Positions 1 through 10,500 of a stretch of 64,000 bases of DNA are shown here, in pieces. The notes below the pieces were generated by a model that worked only from the letters and a program-made list of their open reading frames with translations, was not told the origin of the DNA and made no database searches. Within the stretch, counting starts at the first letter, position 1. Each line of letters opens with the position of its first letter. The translations under genes were made by a program, and so were the position numbers. Source of the stretch: Bombella sp. ESL0385 (GTDB lineage: Bacteria > Pseudomonadota > Alphaproteobacteria > Acetobacterales > Acetobacteraceae); contig NZ_WNIJ01000001.1 of NCBI RefSeq assembly GCF_009725755.1, positions 186,001-250,000 of the forward strand. Reading direction: 5' to 3'.

Positions 1-2711
1 AGATTATGCTCAATAACCAGCACCGTATTGCCTTGCTCTACGAGTGCATGCAGGACGTTGAGGAGCTTATGCACATCCTCTGTATGCAGCCCAGTTGTGG
101 GTTCATCCAGTACATAGAGGGTTCGGCCTGTAGCGCGGCGGGCGAGTTCTTTCGCGAGCTTTACACGCTGGGCCTCACCACCGGAGAGGGTGGTGGCTTG
201 CTGGCCCAGGGCGACATAGCCTAGCCCCACTTGTTGAAGGATGGCGAGGCGGTCGGCAATGCGTGGTACCGCATTGAAGAAGGGCACAGCCTCATCCACC
301 GTCATGGCCAGAATATCGGCAATGGATTTACCTTTAAACTTAATCTCCAGCGTTTCCCGATTATAGCGCGCACCTTTGCAGCTATCGCAGGTTACGAACA
401 CATCCGGTAGGAAGTGCATCTCAATCTTCAATACACCATCACCTTGGCAGGCCTCGCAACGCCCCCCTTTGACATTGAAGGAGAAACGCCCCGGCTTATA
501 ACCCCGCGCTTTGGATTCTGGCAGTTCGGCAAACCAATCCCGAATAGGGGCAAAGAGGTCCGTATAAGTAGCAGGGTTGGAGCGGGGCGTGCGCCCGATG
601 GGGGATTGGTCAATCTCGATGATTTTATCGAGCTGCTCTGTGCCTTCTAGCCGTCCATAAGGGAGGGGGACGGCGGCCGATTTCATAATCTGTCGGGCTA
701 GGCCTTTATAGAAGGTATCGGTAATGAGAGTGGATTTCCCACTGCCAGAGACCCCGGTGATGGCAATAAAGGTCCCTAAAGGGAACTTTACGCTGATATT
801 TTTGAGGTTATTACCCTTTGCCCCATGGATGCTTACCCAGCGTTTGCTTTTGCGGCGGGTGGTGGGCACGGGGATGCCCCGGCGACCTGCGAGCCATGCG
901 CCGGTGAGGCTATCGGGATTTTGGGCGACTTCTTCTGGCGTGCCATAAGCGATGACGCGCCCGCCTTGGGTCCCGGCCCCCGGCCCCATATCAATGAGGT
1001 AATCAGCTTGGCGGATGGCATCTTCATCATGCTCCACAACAAGGACGGTATTGCCGAGATTGCGCAGCCGCTCCAGCATGGTGAGTAAACGGGCATTATC
1101 GCGCTGATGCAGCCCGATGGAGGGTTCATCTAACACATAGAGGACGCCCGTTAGGCCGGAGCCAATTTGCGAAGCCAGCCGGATGCGCTGGCTCTCCCCA
1201 CCTGAGAGCGTGCCAGAGCTGCGGGAGAGGGTGAGATAATCTAGCCCCACACGGTCGAGGAAATGCAGCCGCTCGGTAATTTCTTTGAGGATGCGCCGTG
1301 CAATCTCGGCCCGCTGGGGGGTGAGGCTGGCCTCCACAGTTTTAAACCATGCAAGAGCTTCCTGAATGGTAAGCTCTGAGGCTTCGGCAATATTGCTGTT
1401 ATTGACCTTCACACACAGGGCTTCTGGCCGCAATCGTGCCCCGTGGCAGGCAGGGCAGGGCATAGCGGATTGATATCGGCCAAGGGCCTCGCGCACATGG
1501 ATGCTGCTGCTCTGGGCAAGGCGGCGTTGTAGATGGCTGATGATGCCCTCAAAGGGGCGGTGGATGGTGTGTGTTTTGCCCTTACCATCCTGATAAGGGA
1601 TGCTGACAGCCTCCGCCCCACCATGGAGAAGGAATTGGCGGGATGTCTCTTTCAGCTTGCTCCATGGTGTATCAAGAGTTTCCTCGCAATGGCGGGCGAG
1701 GGCGGCGAGGGTTTGGTCAAAGAGCGGGTCTTGCTCATTACGCCATGGCGCAATGGCGCCTTCTCGCAGGGTTAGGCTATCATCAGGGATGATGAGATTG
1801 GGGTCAAAATGCGTTTCTGTACCCAACCCATCACAGGTTGGGCAGGCCCCCATTGGCGCGTTGAAGGAGAAAAGGCGCGGCTCCACACTCTCTAGCATAA
1901 AGCCAGATTCTGGGCAGGAATAGCGGGAGGAGAAGGAGGCTTTAAGCGGCTCCCGCTCTTCCCCGCTGCGGAGGACTTCCTCAACAGAGGCCAAACCGTC
2001 TGAGAGTTCCAAAGCGGTTTCAAAACTATCGGCGAGCCGGGTTTCTATCCCCTCTTTTAGGACGATGCGATCGACCACAACATCGACATTATGGCGTGTT
2101 TTGCGGTTGAGTTTGGGGGCATCGGTGATTTCATAAAGTGTGCCATCAATCCGCACGCGCGCAAAGCCACGGCGGGTCAGCTCGGCGAGTTCTTTCACAC
2201 AATCGCCTTTGCGGTCCCGCACGATGGGGGCGAGCAGCATAAGCCGCGTGCCCGCGGGCATGGCCATAACACGGTCCACCATTTGGCTGATGCTCTGCGC
2301 CTCAATCGGTAGGCCCGTAGTAGGGGAGTAAGGCACCCCCGCCCGCGCCCAGAGCAAGCGCATATAATCGTGAATCTCGGTGATGGTCCCAACGGTAGAG
2401 CGTGGATTGCGCGAGGTGGTTTTTTGCTCGATGGAAATAGCGGGGGACAGCCCCTCGATGGACTCTACATCTGGCTTGCCCATGAGCTCCAAAAATTGCC
2501 GCGCATAGGCAGAGAGGCTCTCCACATAACGGCGTTGGCCTTCGGCATAGATGGTATCAAAGGCGAGGGAGGATTTACCAGAGCCAGAAAGCCCCGTCAT
2601 GACCGTAAGCTTATCGCGTGGGATCGTGACGTTGACATTTTTTAGATTATGCGTGCGGGCACCACGGACAATGATATGGCTGGTGCCGGTAGGTGTGGGT
2701 GTGTCTGTCAC
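1..2711 (-). CDS. uvrA: Excinuclease ABC subunit A (partial, C-terminus cut off)
   Basis: UvrA is the damage-sensing ATPase of nucleotide excision repair; it loads UvrB on distorted DNA. The minus-strand reading from a GTG at 2709-2711 begins [20 protein letters not shown] and stays open to the window edge (about 903 codons; the family has about 940-960, so some 40-60 residues are missing). Visible are the first Walker A (GLSGSGKSS), the first ABC signature ([13 protein letters not shown]) with [10 protein letters not shown], the second Walker A (GVSGSGKST), zinc-finger cysteine pairs (CEACQGDG and [10 protein letters not shown]), and the second signature ([15 protein letters not shown]) with [12 protein letters not shown]. 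It is divergent from ssb across 139 bp. No clear alphaproteobacterial LexA box (GTTC-N7-GTTC) is visible in that gap; only single half-sites occur. The GTG start is chosen because no in-frame ATG precedes the conserved N-terminus. Confidence 0.97.
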   Translation of the reverse strand, partial: MTDTPTPTGTSHIIVRGARTHNLKNVNVTIPRDKLTVMTGLSGSGKSSLAFDTIYAEGQRRYVESLSAYARQFLELMGKPDVESIEGLSPAISIEQKTTSRNPRSTVGTITEIHDYMRLLWARAGVPYSPTTGLPIEAQSISQMVDRVMAMPAGTRLMLLAPIVRDRKGDCVKELAELTRRGFARVRIDGTLYEITDAPKLNRKTRHNVDVVVDRIVLKEGIETRLADSFETALELSDGLASVEEVLRSGEEREPLKASFSSRYSCPESGFMLESVEPRLFSFNAPMGACPTCDGLGTETHFDPNLIIPDDSLTLREGAIAPWRNEQDPLFDQTLAALARHCEETLDTPWSKLKETSRQFLLHGGAEAVSIPYQDGKGKTHTIHRPFEGIISHLQRRLAQSSSIHVREALGRYQSAMPCPACHGARLRPEALCVKVNNSNIAEASELTIQEALAWFKTVEASLTPQRAEIARRILKEITERLHFLDRVGLDYLTLSRSSGTLSGGESQRIRLASQIGSGLTGVLYVLDEPSIGLHQRDNARLLTMLERLRNLGNTVLVVEHDEDAIRQADYLIDMGPGAGTQGGRVIAYGTPEEVAQNPDSLTGAWLAGRRGIPVPTTRRKSKRWVSIHGAKGNNLKNISVKFPLGTFIAITGVSGSGKSTLITDTFYKGLARQIMKSAAVPLPYGRLEGTEQLDKIIEIDQSPIGRTPRSNPATYTDLFAPIRDWFAELPESKARGYKPGRFSFNVKGGRCEACQGDGVLKIEMHFLPDVFVTCDSCKGARYNRETLEIKFKGKSIADILAMTVDEAVPFFNAVPRIADRLAILQQVGLGYVALGQQATTLSGGEAQRVKLAKELARRATGRTLYVLDEPTTGLHTEDVHKLLNVLHALVEQGNTVLVIEHN

Positions 2712-2850
2712 GCTATGTCCTCTTGATGGTCTTTATGGCAGGGTGGATGCATGGGCGATTGTTCTGTGCAATATAAGCAATAAGGGCACATGGTGCCAGA
2801 ATCGAACCGTAAGAGTGCAAACAGCTTCTTAAGAGAGATGGGGATTATAC

Positions 2851-3384
2851 ATGGCTGGTAGTGTAAATAAGGTTATTCTCGTAGGTAATTTGGGGCGTGA
2901 TCCAGAAACGCGCAATACGCAGTCCGGCAGTAAGATTGTTAATCTCGCCATTGCGACTAGTGATACATGGAATGACCGTAATAGTGGTGAGCGGCGCGAG
3001 CGGACTGAATGGCACCGTGTTGTGATTTTTAATGAGCGCGTGGGGGAGGTTGCTGAGCGATATCTGCGGAAGGGCCGGAAAGTCTATATTGAGGGCGAAT
3101 TGCGTACGCGTAAATGGACGGACCAACAAGGGGTAGAGAAATACACTACCGAGGTGGTGATTGACCGCTTCCGTGGCAATCTTGTGCTGCTTGATGGCCA
3201 GCGCAGCGGTGGTGATGATGGTGGTTATAATGATGGCGGCTATAATGACGGGGGCAGTAATTTTGGGGGACAACAGGCCGGTCCTGCAAACCGTGGGGGC
3301 AGTAATGGCGGTATGGGAGGCGGCAATGGCTGGGATAGCTCTGCTGGCCACGACCAAGGCTTGGATGATGAAATCCCCTTCTAA
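2851..3384 (+). CDS. ssb: Single-stranded DNA-binding protein
   Basis: SSB coats single-stranded DNA during replication, recombination and repair. The 177-residue protein has a typical OB-fold in residues 1-110 (MAGSVNKVILVGNLGRDPE, then RTEWHRVVIFNERV and YIEGELRTRKW). A glycine/asparagine-rich flexible linker with YNDGGYNDGG repeats follows (about 115-165), and it ends in the acidic DDEIPF tip that recruits partner proteins. Length is normal. A purine-rich ribosome binding site (agagag) lies about 10 bp upstream of the ATG. It is divergent from uvrA, a common arrangement in proteobacteria, and its stop codon is 2 bp from the next gene, so the two are probably co-transcribed. Confidence 0.98.
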   Translation: MAGSVNKVILVGNLGRDPETRNTQSGSKIVNLAIATSDTWNDRNSGERRERTEWHRVVIFNERVGEVAERYLRKGRKVYIEGELRTRKWTDQQGVEKYTTEVVIDRFRGNLVLLDGQRSGGDDGGYNDGGYNDGGSNFGGQQAGPANRGGSNGGMGGGNGWDSSAGHDQGLDDEIPF

Positions 3385-3386
3385 CT

Positions 3387-4031
3387 ATGGCTGCGAATCA
3401 ACAGGTCATACAGCCTAGGTGGGCTGGGGTCCTTGCTGTGATGGCGGGGGTAATGCTGGCGGGCTGTACCACAACCCCGCCCCAGCATCCTGATGATTTA
3501 TGCTCAATTTATCGGGAGAAGCGTAGCTGGTATCACACTGCGATGCGGCAGGAGGAGAAATGGCACATCCCTTCTGCCATCCCGATGGCGATTATGAATC
3601 AGGAATCGAGCTTTCGGGCTAATGCGCGGACGCGGCGAACTTATATCCTATGGGTGATTCCGTGGGGGCATATTAGTACCGCCTACGGTTATGCACAGGC
3701 GAAGAATGAAATCTGGCGGGATTATCAACGCCAGACCGGGGCCGGGGGTAGCCGGACAAACTACGCTGATGCGTTGAATTTTGTGAATTGGTATCTCACC
3801 AATAGCCATAAAATTGATGGGATTCCCCTCACTAATGCAACACGGCAATATCTTGCGTATCACGAAGGTTGGGGTGGCTACCGCAAGCGGAGTTACGAGG
3901 CAAAGCCGTGGTTGGTCACTGTTGCGCGTAAAGTGGGGCGGCGTGCCCAGCAATATCAAAAGCAATATAATGCGTGTAAAGATGAGCTAAAGGGTAGTTG
4001 GTGGGAGCGTTTTTGGAATAGTATTTTTTAG
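3387..4031 (+). CDS. Transglycosylase SLT-domain lipoprotein
   Basis: The 214-residue protein has an N-terminal signal peptide ending in a lipobox (LAGC, cysteine near residue 27), so it is probably a membrane-anchored lipoprotein. The mature part resembles the SLT lytic transglycosylase fold that cleaves peptidoglycan: AIMNQESSFRANAR carries the expected catalytic glutamate (in QESSF), followed by STAYGYAQAKN in place of the usual GLMQ segment and a later YLAYHEGWGGY motif. The C-terminus is basic and aromatic (KGSWWERFWNSIF). It begins 2 bp after the ssb stop. The family assignment is fairly secure; the cellular role (cell-wall turnover) is inferred from the fold. Confidence 0.8.
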   Translation: MAANQQVIQPRWAGVLAVMAGVMLAGCTTTPPQHPDDLCSIYREKRSWYHTAMRQEEKWHIPSAIPMAIMNQESSFRANARTRRTYILWVIPWGHISTAYGYAQAKNEIWRDYQRQTGAGGSRTNYADALNFVNWYLTNSHKIDGIPLTNATRQYLAYHEGWGGYRKRSYEAKPWLVTVARKVGRRAQQYQKQYNACKDELKGSWWERFWNSIF

Positions 4032-4043
4032 GATTATTATATG

Positions 4044-4081
4044 TCATCTTGCCAGCATGGTTATAAATACTGGCAAGATGA
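4044..4081. terminator. 12-bp perfect inverted repeat between convergent genes
   Basis: TCATCTTGCCAG at 4044-4055 is matched by its exact reverse complement at 4070-4081 with a 14-base loop. It sits between the ends of two convergent genes (stops at 4031 and 4099), so it is probably a bidirectional terminator. There is no strong T-run on either side, which lowers confidence in intrinsic termination. Confidence 0.6.
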
Positions 4082-4098
4082 CCGGAAAAGACGGTAGA

Positions 4099-4893
4099 TC
4101 AGGCCGTCTCTTCTTTTGCGCCGGGGGTAAGAGCGTCTTTACGCTCTTCAGCTTTTTTCTTTGCTTCTTCTTCTGCGAGCTTTTTAGCTTCTTCTTGCTC
4201 TCTGTCCTTACGCGGATGAGGCACAACGAGACCATTCATCAAGACATAATGGAACTGCTTGTCTTTAATCTCGGCCATAAAGACATCATCAAGGGATTCG
4301 ATGCCTTTACGCTTTGCATCTTCTTTTAGATCATCGCCAGAAAGACCAACGTCTTTGAGGTCATCTTCCCGGATAACACCATCATAATAGACGATGAGAG
4401 CAGGGAGTTTCTTTTTATCCGTAATGGCTGTTAGCGCGCCGCTTGGCTCAACTTGGGCGAAATAGACTTCATCAAAAGAATAAATACCCTGTAGGTTAAG
4501 CTGAGAGGCGATATTGAGCATATCAATTTTATTGTTTTTATCGCGGATATTTTCCATCAGGAAACGCCCATCTTTTATGATGGGGATTTGCCGACCAATG
4601 GCAACGTTTCTGAACATATTAATTTTCCGGCAGAAACGCGTAATGGTTAGCAAAATACCCACCCCGATAAGCAGGGCGATGACATATTCATGGAAGGAAA
4701 TATTGGTTGTGTAGAGAACACCGCCAACAAGCCCACCGAGGATGAAGTTACCGACAAGGTCGATGGCGTTCATTTGGGAGACTTGGCTACGGCCAGAGAT
4801 GTTGAGATACCCAATGATGATAGCAAAGCCAGTGACGAGTTTTAAGAACATCCATATGTTAAGAGCAAGATTGGGAAAAAGTTGATGGAGCAT
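4099..4893 (-). CDS. DUF421 (YetF/YcaP-type) membrane protein
   Basis: The 264-residue protein has three hydrophobic segments in residues 8-100 (LVTGFAIIIGYL; VGNFILGGLVGGVLY; VIALLIGVGILLTI). A cytoplasmic DUF421 domain follows, including RQIPIIKDGRFLMENIRDKN and the characteristic ADIxxQLRxQGI-like stretch read here as LNIASQLNLQGIYSFDEVYFAQVEPSGAL (positions about 128-156). The last 40 residues are a lysine/glutamate-rich coiled coil (EEAKKLAEEEAKKKAEE) not typical of the short family members. The biochemical function of DUF421 proteins is not well established. It is convergent with the lytic-transglycosylase gene and divergent from the HAD gene. Confidence 0.8.
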   Translation of the reverse strand: MLHQLFPNLALNIWMFLKLVTGFAIIIGYLNISGRSQVSQMNAIDLVGNFILGGLVGGVLYTTNISFHEYVIALLIGVGILLTITRFCRKINMFRNVAIGRQIPIIKDGRFLMENIRDKNNKIDMLNIASQLNLQGIYSFDEVYFAQVEPSGALTAITDKKKLPALIVYYDGVIREDDLKDVGLSGDDLKEDAKRKGIESLDDVFMAEIKDKQFHYVLMNGLVVPHPRKDREQEEAKKLAEEEAKKKAEERKDALTPGAKEETA

Positions 4894-5119
4894 GAAAGAG
4901 AACCTTAACGTGGTGGATAGGTAGTATGCCCCGGCGGGTTAATGCATTATAACATCCGCGTAGGCGCAGGGGATGAAGCCCTTGCATTAGCATGCTATAA
5001 GCCTCTTTAATAAGTTTTCAAGATGTTGCGCTCTCTTCTTCTCCTGTTACTCTCAAGGGCAGGTTAGCGCACAGATGTGTGAGACACTAAGAACCATATA
5101 AGGCAGATAAGGAGCATTC

Positions 5120-5863
5120 ATGAGCAAGCACACGAATTTTCCGATTCCCGATCAGGCACCTGCTGCCATTCTGCCTACGGGGCGTTTGGAGATGATTATT
5201 TTTGATTGTGACGGCGTGTTGGTCGGTGGGGAGCATCTCTCTACCGCGTTGATGTCCGAAGACGCACGCAGCCACGGTTGGGATATCAGTGATGAGGAAG
5301 GCAATAAGCTTTTTGGCGGGGGTGAACTTGCCAAAATCGGCGAGATGATTGCTAAAGAAACAGGCGATAAACTGCCCGATGATTGGGATATGATTATGCA
5401 GAATCGCATCGTTGAGATGATGCGACAAAAGGCTAAAGAGGTTCCCGGTGCATCCAAAATGCTGCGGGATGTCGTTAATGAGATTCGCTTACCGATTCGT
5501 GTTGGTTCCAACTCCTCAGAGGCAGAGATGGAGGCTAAGTTCTCCAGCACGGGGCTGAATAAAATCCTCAAGGATGAGCGTATACATTCCGGTCGGGATT
5601 TAAATATGCCAAAGCCCCGCCCCGATATCTACCTCTATGGCGCAAAGCAGGAAGGGATAGACCCAGCACATTGCCTTGTGTTGGAGGATTCTGATGCTGG
5701 GGTAGAAGCTGCTCACCGGGCAGGAATGGCCTGTGTGTTGCTACGGGATTTAAACAAGCCTGCTCCATCTTGGCCGGGCCTGTTGCGTATTGAGCATCTA
5801 GATGAATTTGTCCCCTTGTTAAAGAAGATCATCGCTGCGCAGAAAGACCATCACAAAGGCTGA
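5120..5863 (+). CDS. HAD-superfamily (subfamily IA) phosphatase
   Basis: A 247-residue HAD hydrolase of the beta-phosphoglucomutase/phosphoglycolate-phosphatase type. Motif I is IIFDCDGVLVGGEH (nucleophile and acid/base aspartates), motif II lies in RVGSNSSEAEM, the motif III lysine in NMPKPRPDIY, and motif IV is LVLEDSDAGVEAA. A helical cap occupies residues about 40-110. The start is supported by AAGGAG 7 bp upstream. It lies 38 bp before mannitol dehydrogenase in the same direction, so a sugar- or polyol-phosphate substrate is a reasonable inference, but the substrate cannot be read from the sequence. Confidence 0.85.
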   Translation: MSKHTNFPIPDQAPAAILPTGRLEMIIFDCDGVLVGGEHLSTALMSEDARSHGWDISDEEGNKLFGGGELAKIGEMIAKETGDKLPDDWDMIMQNRIVEMMRQKAKEVPGASKMLRDVVNEIRLPIRVGSNSSEAEMEAKFSSTGLNKILKDERIHSGRDLNMPKPRPDIYLYGAKQEGIDPAHCLVLEDSDAGVEAAHRAGMACVLLRDLNKPAPSWPGLLRIEHLDEFVPLLKKIIAAQKDHHKG

Positions 5864-5901
5864 GTTTCTTCATAGTCGTAACCGTTTTTTGGAGACATGT
5901 T

Positions 5902-7365
5902 ATGCTGACATATGAAGGTTTAAAAACATTACCGAAGAATGTCGCTGGCCCTTCTTACGATGTGCGTAAGGTTACATCGGGCATTGTTCATTTTGGTGTG
6001 GGTAACTTCTTCCGTGCCCATTTAGGGTATTATGTGGACCGTGTCTTGGCTTTGCCGGGGCAGGAGCAGTGGGGCATTACTGGGGTAGGGCTACGCTCGG
6101 GTGAACGCTCAGAGAAAAAGGCGGAGGAGTTTCGTGCGCAGGAGGGGCTTTACTCCCTGACGGAAATCGCCGCTGATGGTACGACACAAATTCGCGTGAT
6201 GGGCGGGTTACGGGATTATCTGCAAGCCCCTGATGAGCCGGAAAAAGTGCTGGCTTTGTTGGCTGATAAGGCTACGAAGATCATCTCCATGACCATCACC
6301 GAGGGTGGTTATAATATTGATGAAACAACTGGGGAGTTTCGGCTTACACATCCAGAGGTGAAGGAAGACCTCGCAGACCCGCAACATCCTAAGACAGTCT
6401 TTGGCTATGTGGTGGAGGGTCTACGCCGCCGCCGTGAGGCTGGTCATGGGGGTTTGACGGTGATGTCCTGTGATAATTTGCGCCATAATGGGGATGTATC
6501 CCGTAAGGCTTTTGTTGGTTATGCGCGTGCTGTGGATGGCGAGCTTGCTCAGTGGATTGAGCAGAATGTCACCTTCCCCAACGCGATGGTGGACCGTATC
6601 ACGCCATCTGTCTCCTCCGAGGGGAAAGCGAAGCTGAATGAGCGTAGCGGGTTGGATGACCTTCAGCCATTAATCTCGGAGGATTTTATCCAGTGGGTGA
6701 TAGAGGATAGGTTTGCCGCAGGTCGTCCCGCTTTTGAGAAGGTAGGGGTAGAGTTTAGCGACCAAGTGAGTGCGTATGAGCATGCGAAGATTCGTATGCT
6801 GAACTCCAGCCATCTCATCCTTAGTGCTGCGGGGATGCTCTTGGGCTTGAAGCTCGTGGACCAAGTGTTAGCAGAGCAGCCTGTGCATAAGTTTGTGGAT
6901 TTAATGTTGGAGAAAGACGTCATCCCAACATTAAAGGCTCCCCCTGGTGTAGATTTGCACAAATATAAGGCCACCTTGTTAAGTCGCTTTTCTAACAAAG
7001 CGATGGCGGACCAAGTGGCGCGTATCGCCTCCGATGCGACCTCTAAAGCACAAGTATTCTGGACGGAGACCGTCCGCGCTGTCCTTAGTGAGGGGCGGGA
7101 GCGTAGTCGTATTGTGTACTGCATGGCGTTATTGTTGGAGCTACTGCGTGGCAAGACGGAGAAGGGCGAAACCATTAAGCTGGAGGAGCCTTTCCTTAAT
7201 GCCGATCAGCTAAAATCTGCGGCATCTAATGATTTTAAGGCGTCTATTGCTCTACCAGCCTTTGACGGATGGCGTGATTTGCTGACTCCTGAGATTGAGC
7301 AGGAGATTGCACAGGCGCGCGACGTTATTCGCCAAAAAGGTGTATTGGCGAGCCTACCTGTGTAA
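5902..7365 (+). CDS. mtlK: Mannitol 2-dehydrogenase (long-chain polyol dehydrogenase family)
   Basis: This 487-residue enzyme belongs to the polyol-specific long-chain dehydrogenase/reductase family and interconverts D-fructose and D-mannitol with a nicotinamide cofactor. The N-terminal nucleotide-binding region reads IVHFGVGNFFRAHLGYYVD, the middle part contains VMSCDNLRHNGD and DRITPSVS, and the family catalytic signature K-x4-N-x2-H is present as KIRMLNSSH (about residue 293). Length matches the family. In fructose-loving acetic acid bacteria such an enzyme can use fructose as an electron sink; that role is inference here. It is followed by a clear intrinsic terminator. The gene symbol is given by family, and a sister polyol substrate (arabinitol, sorbitol) cannot be excluded. 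Confidence 0.9.
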   Translation: MLTYEGLKTLPKNVAGPSYDVRKVTSGIVHFGVGNFFRAHLGYYVDRVLALPGQEQWGITGVGLRSGERSEKKAEEFRAQEGLYSLTEIAADGTTQIRVMGGLRDYLQAPDEPEKVLALLADKATKIISMTITEGGYNIDETTGEFRLTHPEVKEDLADPQHPKTVFGYVVEGLRRRREAGHGGLTVMSCDNLRHNGDVSRKAFVGYARAVDGELAQWIEQNVTFPNAMVDRITPSVSSEGKAKLNERSGLDDLQPLISEDFIQWVIEDRFAAGRPAFEKVGVEFSDQVSAYEHAKIRMLNSSHLILSAAGMLLGLKLVDQVLAEQPVHKFVDLMLEKDVIPTLKAPPGVDLHKYKATLLSRFSNKAMADQVARIASDATSKAQVFWTETVRAVLSEGRERSRIVYCMALLLELLRGKTEKGETIKLEEPFLNADQLKSAASNDFKASIALPAFDGWRDLLTPEIEQEIAQARDVIRQKGVLASLPV

Positions 7366-7395
7366 CGCGTCGCACGGTTGATAGAAGGCTTAGTG

Positions 7396-7428
7396 AAAGA
7401 GGAGAGGGGAAACCTTCTCCTCTTTTTT
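7396..7428 (+). terminator. Rho-independent terminator after mannitol dehydrogenase
   Basis: AAAGAGGAGA (7396-7405) pairs with TCTCCTCTTT (7416-7425) and runs into a stretch of T residues, 30 bp after the mannitol dehydrogenase stop. It separates that operon from the CRISPR leader. Confidence 0.85.
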
Positions 7429-7429
7429 A

Positions 7430-7556
7430 TGGGATGGATGTAGGAGGTAGAAAATTGAGAAAAAGCTTGTAGGGAAAAGGATATTAAATTTATATTTAAG
7501 TTGGTACGGCCTTTGACATATGAATTATGTTTATAATACAAGCAGTTCTAGGAAGT
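7430..7556 (+). promoter_or_regulatory. Putative CRISPR leader
   Basis: This AT-rich, gene-free stretch precedes the first repeat on the side expected for the leader, judged from repeat orientation (the type I-E 5' handle ATGAACCG is the 3' end of the plus-strand repeat). It contains a consensus -35 hexamer TTGACA (7513-7518) and a TATAAT (7532-7537), but they are only 13 bp apart, so the exact promoter is uncertain. No match to the IHF consensus used by the E. coli type I-E leader was seen. Confidence 0.6.
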
Positions 7557-10500
7557 ATGTTCCCCGCCCTCGCGGGGATGAACCGCGAACTGGCTCTCTT
7601 TGTCGTCGGGGTCACGGATGTTCCCCGCCCTCGCGGGGATGAACCGCAACAGGGTAGGAGTAGTTTAATTATGGTCGAATGTTCCCCGCCCTCGCGGGGA
7701 TGAACCGAAAGGCTTTGCAGACGGAGAAAAAGCTTTTTCATGTTCCCCGCCCTCGCGGGGATGAACCGATGAATATGGCCTTTCGACATTGCTAAACGCA
7801 ATGTTCCCCGCCCTCGCGGGGATGAACCGTCCCTGTTAATGCATATCTTACCCCTAGACCGATGTTCCCCGCCCTCGCGGGGATGAACCGCAATTTCTGA
7901 CTTGAAACAAACTTTCCAGAAAATGTTCCCCGCCCTCGCGGGGATGAACCTATATATTTACTTGACAAGTGACGAATACAATAATGTTCCCCGCCCTCGC
8001 GGGGATGAACCGAAAAACTTTCCCAAAACGATTAATACACTCTCATGTTCCCCGCCCTCGCGGGGATGAACCGAAGCCTATATTTATGCTCACTAATGAC
8101 AAGAAATGTTCCCCGCCCTCGCGGGGATGAACCGAATACGCTTGGCCATATCCTTACACTCACTAGATGTTCCCCGCCCTCGCGGGGATGAACCGGCTCG
8201 TATGCTGTGCATACTATCCCTCTTCCTATGTTCCCCGCCCTCGCGGGGATGAACCGCAATATCGGGCCGGAGAAGACAGGTGAAGGAGATGTTCCCCGCC
8301 CTCGCGGGGATGAACCGTCATGGGTCCGCACGGTTTTGGGGAATATATCATGTTCCCCGCCCTCGCGGGGATGAACCGCTTCTTTCAATATAACCTATAG
8401 GGTAATGAGAATGTTCCCCGCCCTCGCGGGGATGAACCGGCCTTTTTATTTGCCAACCTCAATATTTATTAATGTTCCCCGCCCTCGCGGGGATGAACCG
8501 CGTAAATAACGCCATCCTTGCGGTTATCAATAATGTTCCCCGCCCTCGCGGGGATGAACCGAAAGTTTTCTCTTTAGGAGAAGAGGTATGACGATGTTCC
8601 CCGCCCTCGCGGGGATGAACCGGTGACTGACAAGAGGGCTTTCGGGTTTCATGAATGTTCCCCGCCCTCGCGGGGATGAACCGAATACTTGCGTTTTATT
8701 GTATTGGAATGTTGGATGTTCCCCGCCCTCGCGGGGATGAACCGTAAAACTATGAGCAAGGCCCGTCTCTCTACTGATGTTCCCCGCCCTCGCGGGGATG
8801 AACCGACGGATGTGGACACCCAATCTGACTTGAATGCATGTTCCCCGCCCTCGCGGGGATGAACCGTATCCATTCTTCCTCTTAACGAGGATGCTCCTAT
8901 GTTCCCCGCCCTCGCGGGGATGAACCGTCAACAACACAGGTTTCAGACCCCTCTAATTCATGTTCCCCGCCCTCGCGGGGATGAACCGTACCACGCATCT
9001 CCTTTTTGCAACTGTGCATAATGTTCCCCGCCCTCGCGGGGATGAACCGTGTCGGTTTAGTATCAAAACGGTTGGTGGTGCATGTTCCCCGCCCTCGCGG
9101 GGATGAACCGGTGTTACGGTTTGGAAAGCCGATATTGGTAGTATGTTCCCCGCCCTCGCGGGGATGAACCTTTCCTGTGCAAATCGTCTGCAGCATAAAG
9201 CCCATGTTCCCCGCCCTCGCGGGGATGAACCGAGAGTCAGTTTGCATATATTTCGAGCCGTGTTATGTTCCCCGCCCTCGCGGGGATGAACCGGTCTTCC
9301 TTTCGTTTGTTTTTCTTTCGCAACAATGTTCCCCGCCCTCGCGGGGATGAACCGGCTCCCGATAGTGTGTTAGTGTAATGAATACTATGTTCCCCGCCCT
9401 CGCGGGGATGAACCGTAACGCAAGCTAAAAAGGTGCTGGGATTGTGAATGTTCCCCGCCCTCGCGGGGATGAACCGGTTATTTTGTTACAAATCGAACGA
9501 GCTCTGCCATGTTCCCCGCCCTCGCGGGGATGAACCGCAACGGTTTGGGTTTGTTCTGGAACTGGAATAATGTTCCCCGCCCTCGCGGGGATGAACCGAG
9601 GGGGAGGTAGAAAATGAATAGTTTCGATTTATGTTCCCCGCCCTCGCGGGGATGAACCGCAATGTCATGATAATCGGATGTTCTTTATTGAATGTTCCCC
9701 GCCCTCGCGGGGATGAACCGTAAAAAGGCCTCCCCTTAGTTTGTTTCTCTTTATGTTCCCCGCCCTCGCGGGGATGAACCGATATAGGAAAGGCCAAAAA
9801 AGCTCTAGCGGAAATGTTCCCCGCCCTCGCGGGGATGAACCGAGGCGACTATAGTTCCTCTTAGTGCGAAAGCCATGTTCCCCGCCCTCGCGGGGATGAA
9901 CCGCATTTCAAGACGAATACGGCCTCGATACTCTTATGTTCCCCGCCCTCGCGGGGATGAACCGCACTAGCAGAGGAAATAAGGAAAGCTTATCATATGT
10001 TCCCCGCCCTCGCGGGGATGAACCGCCATCGCAAGGATAAAAACCGTTGCCAGCGATATGTTCCCCGCCCTCGCGGGGATGAACCGACCCAGTATCAGAG
10101 TGAGGATGAACTTGAGAAATGTTCCCCGCCCTCGCGGGGATGAACCGCTCATGACTGACACTCCGCAATCGGGCTATCCATGTTCCCCGCCCTCGCGGGG
10201 ATGAACCGTATTTCCGGATATAGGAATGAGAGTGAAGAGGATGTTCCCCGCCCTCGCGGGGATGAACCGCCTATTTTATTCAGGCTTTTGTGTCGGTTTC
10301 GATGTTCCCCGCCCTCGCGGGGATGAACCGCTATTCCTACTCCACATAGAAGTTGCTCGAATATGTTCCCCGCCCTCGCGGGGATGAACCGGATACATCG
10401 AATTCACATCATAAACCCGCACGATGTTCCCCGCCCTCGCGGGGATGAACCGCATTGCCGCTGCCGCCGCCCCTTTACCCGTTCATGTTCCCCGCCCTCG

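Noticed and set aside
1-2645. Short plus- and minus-strand open frames across the first 2.6 kb
   Set aside because: The whole stretch is the single uvrA reading frame, which is open to the window edge and so has no stop codon here.
2712-2850. Possible LexA box between uvrA and ssb
   Set aside because: Only single GTTC and GAAC half-sites are present and the second halves do not match at the required 7-base spacing.
7513-7537. TTGACA and TATAAT as a standard sigma-70 promoter of the CRISPR leader
   Set aside because: Both hexamers match consensus, but the 13-bp spacing is too short for a standard promoter, so it is only mentioned within the leader.
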